In this document: in pieces, positions 54,379 to 57,304 of the stretch | How positions within the stretch are numbered: the stretch's first letter is position 1 | Layout: each line of letters starts with the position of its first letter | Source: Candidatus Poribacteria bacterium | GTDB taxonomy: Bacteria > Poribacteria > WGA-4E > WGA-3G | Direction: 5' to 3' | DNA length: 57,304 bases | NCBI GenBank assembly: GCA_022825665.1 | Contig: JAJDWI010000035.1 | Coordinates: 1 to 57,304, forward strand | The notes under the pieces: model-generated | What the model was told of the DNA's origin: nothing | The model's database searches: none | The model's input: the letters and a program-made list of their open reading frames with translations, nothing else | Position numbers and translations under genes: made by a program

Positions 54379-55164
54379 TCATTGCCGTTGTGCCTTCAGA
54401 TTTCCCCATGTTACAGGCAATTTCTGTTTGGCATCAACAGCAAAAAACTCAAAATGTCCCTTTTCCATCTGTTCGTTAACCTCTTCTTCAGAAAGCGCAC
54501 GATTCCAAATACGAACTTCATCAATCATACCAAGAAAATAACGGATATTTCCTCCGCCTGCGGTACCAATCACGACAGGGGATGTATCAGCAGCACCAGG
54601 AGGGTCAGGTTTGTTACCTACCTCACCAACCTGCACACCATTTATCCAATAACGGTGAGTCCCTTCATCTACCTGCGCAACAACATGTTGCCACTCGTTT
54701 AACTTAATTTCCCCATTACATATACTTCCACCACCATTCGGCGGACCTACACTAAAGTGCATACACTTACTGTTTTTCTCTATCCACCAACTATATGAAC
54801 GAGGATTGTTCCCTTTTGCTAACATGCCATGCCATTGCGAATTATCCGGTCCAGCATATCTCTCAGGATTAACCCATGCCATCACCGTCACATTCTTATC
54901 AACATTAAGCGATTCATGGTGCGGGATTTGAACATAACTGTCCATCCCGTCAAATTCAAGTGCTTTCCCGAACTTACCTTTAACATGTTTCGGTCCATTT
55001 ATCATCTCACCATTATTTCCATACAACGAATGGTCAATCGTCTCTTTACCATCTATCGTATCAAACGACATGTAAAGTATTAGTGATTCCTCCGGCTCTT
55101 CCACTGCGTAGACAAGAGATATACTGAACGCCACAAGAATTGATAGAATAAGTATATATTTCAT
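54379..55164 (-). CDS. Exported LamG-domain protein, paralogue 3
   Basis: A 261-residue paralogue: signal peptide KYILILSILVAFSISLVYA, LamG sandwich (YMSFDTIDGKETIDHSLYGN, VMAWVNPERYAG, FLGMIDEVRIWNRALSEEEV) and a tail PVTWGNLKAQRQ. The ATG at 55164 is preferred because GGAG lies six bases before it; the open frame to 55191 is less likely. It is 30 nt downstream of the FG-GAP/UnbV gene in the same direction, so these surface proteins may be co-transcribed. Confidence 0.87.
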   Translation of the reverse strand: MKYILILSILVAFSISLVYAVEEPEESLILYMSFDTIDGKETIDHSLYGNNGEMINGPKHVKGKFGKALEFDGMDSYVQIPHHESLNVDKNVTVMAWVNPERYAGPDNSQWHGMLAKGNNPRSYSWWIEKNSKCMHFSVGPPNGGGSICNGEIKLNEWQHVVAQVDEGTHRYWINGVQVGEVGNKPDPPGAADTSPVVIGTAGGGNIRYFLGMIDEVRIWNRALSEEEVNEQMEKGHFEFFAVDAKQKLPVTWGNLKAQRQ

Positions 55165-55194
55165 CGTTACTCCATACATTTCGAATTCCACAAA

Positions 55195-56910
55195 CTATTT
55201 TTCTAATTTTGATTCCTCAATTGATACTATCTCTCTTCCCTCTACCACTAAATATCTTTGATTCACTGAAAGATTTGTGCCACTGTCAATTTCCCCAGTT
55301 GCCCAACGCACCTCAAGCAAGTCAATCCGTTCCGCATTTTCAACACCAAAATGCACACGCAAATCATGAAACGAGAGATAACTACCGCCACTCTGTACTT
55401 CACGATACTGAACATGATCACCAGTCACAACCTTTACTTTTGCCCCAATACCTGAACGGTTACTTTTTTCTCCAACCACCTGTATCTGTACCCAATTGTT
55501 CCGATTGCCAACAGTATTTTGAAGCAGGTCAGGACGCTCATTGCAGTTCGTAATCAAGATATCAAGATCGCCATCATTGTCGTAATCACCAATAGCAGCA
55601 CCACGACTCACCTTTTTCAAGGCTAAGCCACCTGTCTCTGGCATTACATTAGCAAATGTTCCATTTCCTAAATTCCTAAACAGCAGATTCCTTTGCGGAT
55701 AAGACACATGCTTTTCAAGCACAGAGATATTATCCATCAAATGTCCATTCGCAACAAATATATCTTGATACCCGTCATTATCATAATCAAAAAACTTGAT
55801 ACCCCAACCGAGATAACCATGTGTAATCTCTGCTATCCCCGACGGTATAGTATTATCAACGAAAAAACTGCTATCGTGATTATGGTAAAGCGTATTGGTC
55901 TCTGTCTGGTAGTTGCTCACTGTAAGGTCAAACTTACCATCATTGTTATAGTCACCAAAGTCGGTTCCCATACCAGCTTCTTCTTTACCCATATCATTGT
56001 AGCAAACGCCAGAAATTAATGCAACCTCTAAAAATTTACCTTTCCCTTCGTTTTGAAATAGAAAATTCGGATCTTGGTCATTCGCAACATATATATCCAA
56101 ATCCCCATCACCATCATAATCTCCAAAAGTTACACCTAATCCATGCATCGGAAGCATGTCCGGCGGACGAAATAACACAGAAACATCAATGAACGTGCCA
56201 TCTCCGTTATTCTTATAGAAAGTATCGTGCACCGCAGGATAGGCATGCGGACCACAATAAACATGAACACCGCGCTCCTCACACCGAATATCCTTTTTCG
56301 GATCGTAGACTGCATAATTCGCTACATACAAGTCTAAATCCCCATCGTTATCAACATCCGCAAACGCACAACTTGTTCCCCACTTCAGATTACCAACCCC
56401 TGCCTGTTTTGTCACATCCGTAAAAGTTCCATCACCGTTGTTTTGATAAAGTTGATCTTCACCAAAGTTGGTAACATAAAGATCAGTATCACCATCGTTG
56501 TCATAATCACCAACGGTAGCACCGACACCGTAGGATTTGCTCCCTACACCGGCAGACTCAGTCACATCTGTGAAACTTCCATCACCGTTGTTTCGGTAAA
56601 GAACATTATGCGGAGTTTTTCCATTAGAAGCCTCTATTTGAATAGCACCGTTGACCAGATAGATGTCAAGATCGCCATCACCATCATAATCGAAAAAACC
56701 ACCACCAGAACCCAGAAATTCATTGAATAACCTTACGCCACTTCTGCCATCGGTATGTACAAATTTTATCCCCGTAGACTCAGTAACATCAAGAAAAATC
56801 TGATCCGCTATAGCAACCGTATTATATTGAAAAAAGAGTATACTCAGAACGAGAAGTGGAAGAAAAAAGAAGAGGAAATTTACATTTCTATTCAGGTCAA
56901 ACTTTCGCAT
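55195..56910 (-). CDS. Exported FG-GAP/VCBS-repeat protein with ASPIC/UnbV domain (CRTAC1-like)
   Basis: A 571-residue exported protein. A signal (FLFFFLPLLVLSILFFQY) is followed by about seven FG-GAP/VCBS units with calcium-type loops such as FFDYDGDGDLDIYLVNG, GDYDNDGDTDLYVTNFG and FADVDNDGDLDLYVANY, predicting a beta propeller. The last 90 residues are the ASPIC/UnbV domain (NWVQIQVVGEKSNRSGIGAK, VQSGGSYLSFHDLRVHFG). Such proteins are surface or matrix components. It lies directly upstream of the three LamG genes, forming a block of exported proteins. ATG 56910 has no strong ribosome site. Confidence 0.9.
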   Translation of the reverse strand: MRKFDLNRNVNFLFFFLPLLVLSILFFQYNTVAIADQIFLDVTESTGIKFVHTDGRSGVRLFNEFLGSGGGFFDYDGDGDLDIYLVNGAIQIEASNGKTPHNVLYRNNGDGSFTDVTESAGVGSKSYGVGATVGDYDNDGDTDLYVTNFGEDQLYQNNGDGTFTDVTKQAGVGNLKWGTSCAFADVDNDGDLDLYVANYAVYDPKKDIRCEERGVHVYCGPHAYPAVHDTFYKNNGDGTFIDVSVLFRPPDMLPMHGLGVTFGDYDGDGDLDIYVANDQDPNFLFQNEGKGKFLEVALISGVCYNDMGKEEAGMGTDFGDYNNDGKFDLTVSNYQTETNTLYHNHDSSFFVDNTIPSGIAEITHGYLGWGIKFFDYDNDGYQDIFVANGHLMDNISVLEKHVSYPQRNLLFRNLGNGTFANVMPETGGLALKKVSRGAAIGDYDNDGDLDILITNCNERPDLLQNTVGNRNNWVQIQVVGEKSNRSGIGAKVKVVTGDHVQYREVQSGGSYLSFHDLRVHFGVENAERIDLLEVRWATGEIDSGTNLSVNQRYLVVEGREIVSIEESKLEK

Positions 56911-57010
56911 GATGCATCATCAAATAACTTATACCATTTCCAAATAATAACTTCTCATTAGCAAAAAACGCGTTTGTAGTCGCGCAATTCATTGCGCCTC
57001 TTACATTCTC

Positions 57011-57178
57011 GTAGGGGCGAGGTCTCCCCGCCCTATATGCGTCGATTTTAGGAAGAGATGCGTTTGTAGTCGCGCAATTCATTGCGCCTCTTACACTAAC
57101 GTAGGGGCGAGGTTTCCTCGCCCGTCTTCACTTCGGACATTCTCGTAGGTCGGATGAGCAACGCGACCTCCAACATGT
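57011..57178. repeat. REP array B (same linkers as array A)
   Basis: The order is: GTAGGGGCGAGGTCTCC stem (57011); linker TATGCGTCGATTTTAGGAAG; GTAGTCGCGCAATTCATTGC stem (57066); GTAGGGGCGAGGTTTCC stem (57101); linker CTTCGGACATTCTC; GTAGGTCGGATGAGC stem (57145). Its order and linkers match array A (49902-50071), but the first stem differs. An additional GTAGTCGCGC copy precedes it at 56976. Confidence 0.8.
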
Positions 57179-57182
57179 ATTA

Positions 57183-57304
57183 TGTCTGAACAAGGATTTT
57201 CAGGAGAAGAGACTTGTCTTCCAATGTTCTTTTGTCAAAGGTAACCCTGCATCCTTTGCAATAGAATATATACTCACCAACTCATAATCCTGCAAATCCT
57301 GAAA
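57183..57304. mobile_element. Second copy of the 145-bp MITE (cut by window end)
   Basis: It starts TGTCTGAACAAGGATTTTCA and continues with the same interior landmarks as 30833-30977 (ATATACTCAC, then CTCATAATCCTGCAAATCC). The REP-to-MITE junction (ATGTATTATGTCTGAAC) is the same as the inverse junction at 30971-30990. Confidence 0.8.

Larger units (their letters stand above)
56911..57304. other. Terminal 394-bp intergenic region: REP array B and a truncated MITE
   Basis: From about 56970 to the window end the DNA is a tandem series of GTAG palindromes followed by the left part of a MITE. No gene is seen. Palindromes start at 56976, 57011, 57066, 57101 and 57145. Confidence 0.85.

Overview
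The window is a 57 kb piece of an AT-rich bacterial chromosome. It has no rRNA, tRNA, CRISPR or phage genes that I could recognise. The gene content fits a heterotrophic, sponge- or marine-associated lineage such as Candidatus Poribacteria: a PhyH dioxygenase, a Gfo/Idh/MocA oxidoreductase, a DUF1080 hydrolase, a Tat-exported sulfatase with a T9SS-like tail, DUF6785 and UPF0182 membrane proteins, WD40, LRR, LamG and ASPIC/UnbV proteins, and a cyclase-AAA-TPR regulator. This placement is an inference from family content; I saw no phylogenetic marker that proves it.

Layout. 1-3052 (minus): a sugar-catabolism operon with a ribulose-phosphate-3-epimerase-like protein, two zinc sugar-alcohol dehydrogenases and the start of a fourth gene. 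3301-4640: two small toxin-antitoxin-like modules facing each other (DUF6883/DUF4926 and DUF433/DUF5615). One gene in each is frameshifted, so both look decayed. 4814-12790: DUF6785 membrane protein, sulfatase, PhyH dioxygenase, a multiheme cytochrome c, then a DUF1080 plus Gfo/Idh/MocA operon. 12791-13674: a long repeat-rich gap. 13675-19917: the most unusual locus, a two-gene cassette present twice in tandem. Each cassette has a cytoplasmic WD40 propeller protein followed by a protein with an ECF-sigma region-2-like N terminus, no visible region 4, and a conserved C-terminal domain carrying an S-C-S-G-H motif. In the first copy the sigma-like gene has lost about 92 nt near its 3' end. 20012-30629: DUF5069, a giant UPF0182 membrane protein, an unrecognised membrane-anchored protein, a TIM-barrel isomerase and a cyclase-AAA-TPR regulator. 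31135-39825: TPR protein, HtrA protease, M28 peptidase, a large LRR lipoprotein, a CRP-like regulator and an orphan DNA methyltransferase. 39990-45257: glycosyltransferase, MoxR ATPase, a caspase-like/DUF3857/transglutaminase protein and MoaC. 45658-51816: FGGY kinase, an Rpn-like nuclease with a duplicated C-terminal piece, thioredoxin reductase and two overlapping SAM methyltransferases. 51914-56910: cupin, three tandem LamG exported proteins and an FG-GAP/UnbV exported protein.

The second main theme is the intergenic DNA. Most gaps above 250 bp hold short palindromes that begin with GTAG, the hallmark of REP sequences mobilised by RAYT (TnpA-REP) transposases. The stem sequences vary while pairing is kept. 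They are interleaved with a roughly 145-bp miniature element with 25-bp inverted ends, and with a second palindromic miniature element that sits exactly at the tip of REP hairpins (seen at two loci, once with a REP inside it). The composite arrays recur with conserved linkers but different stems. No transposase gene is in this window.
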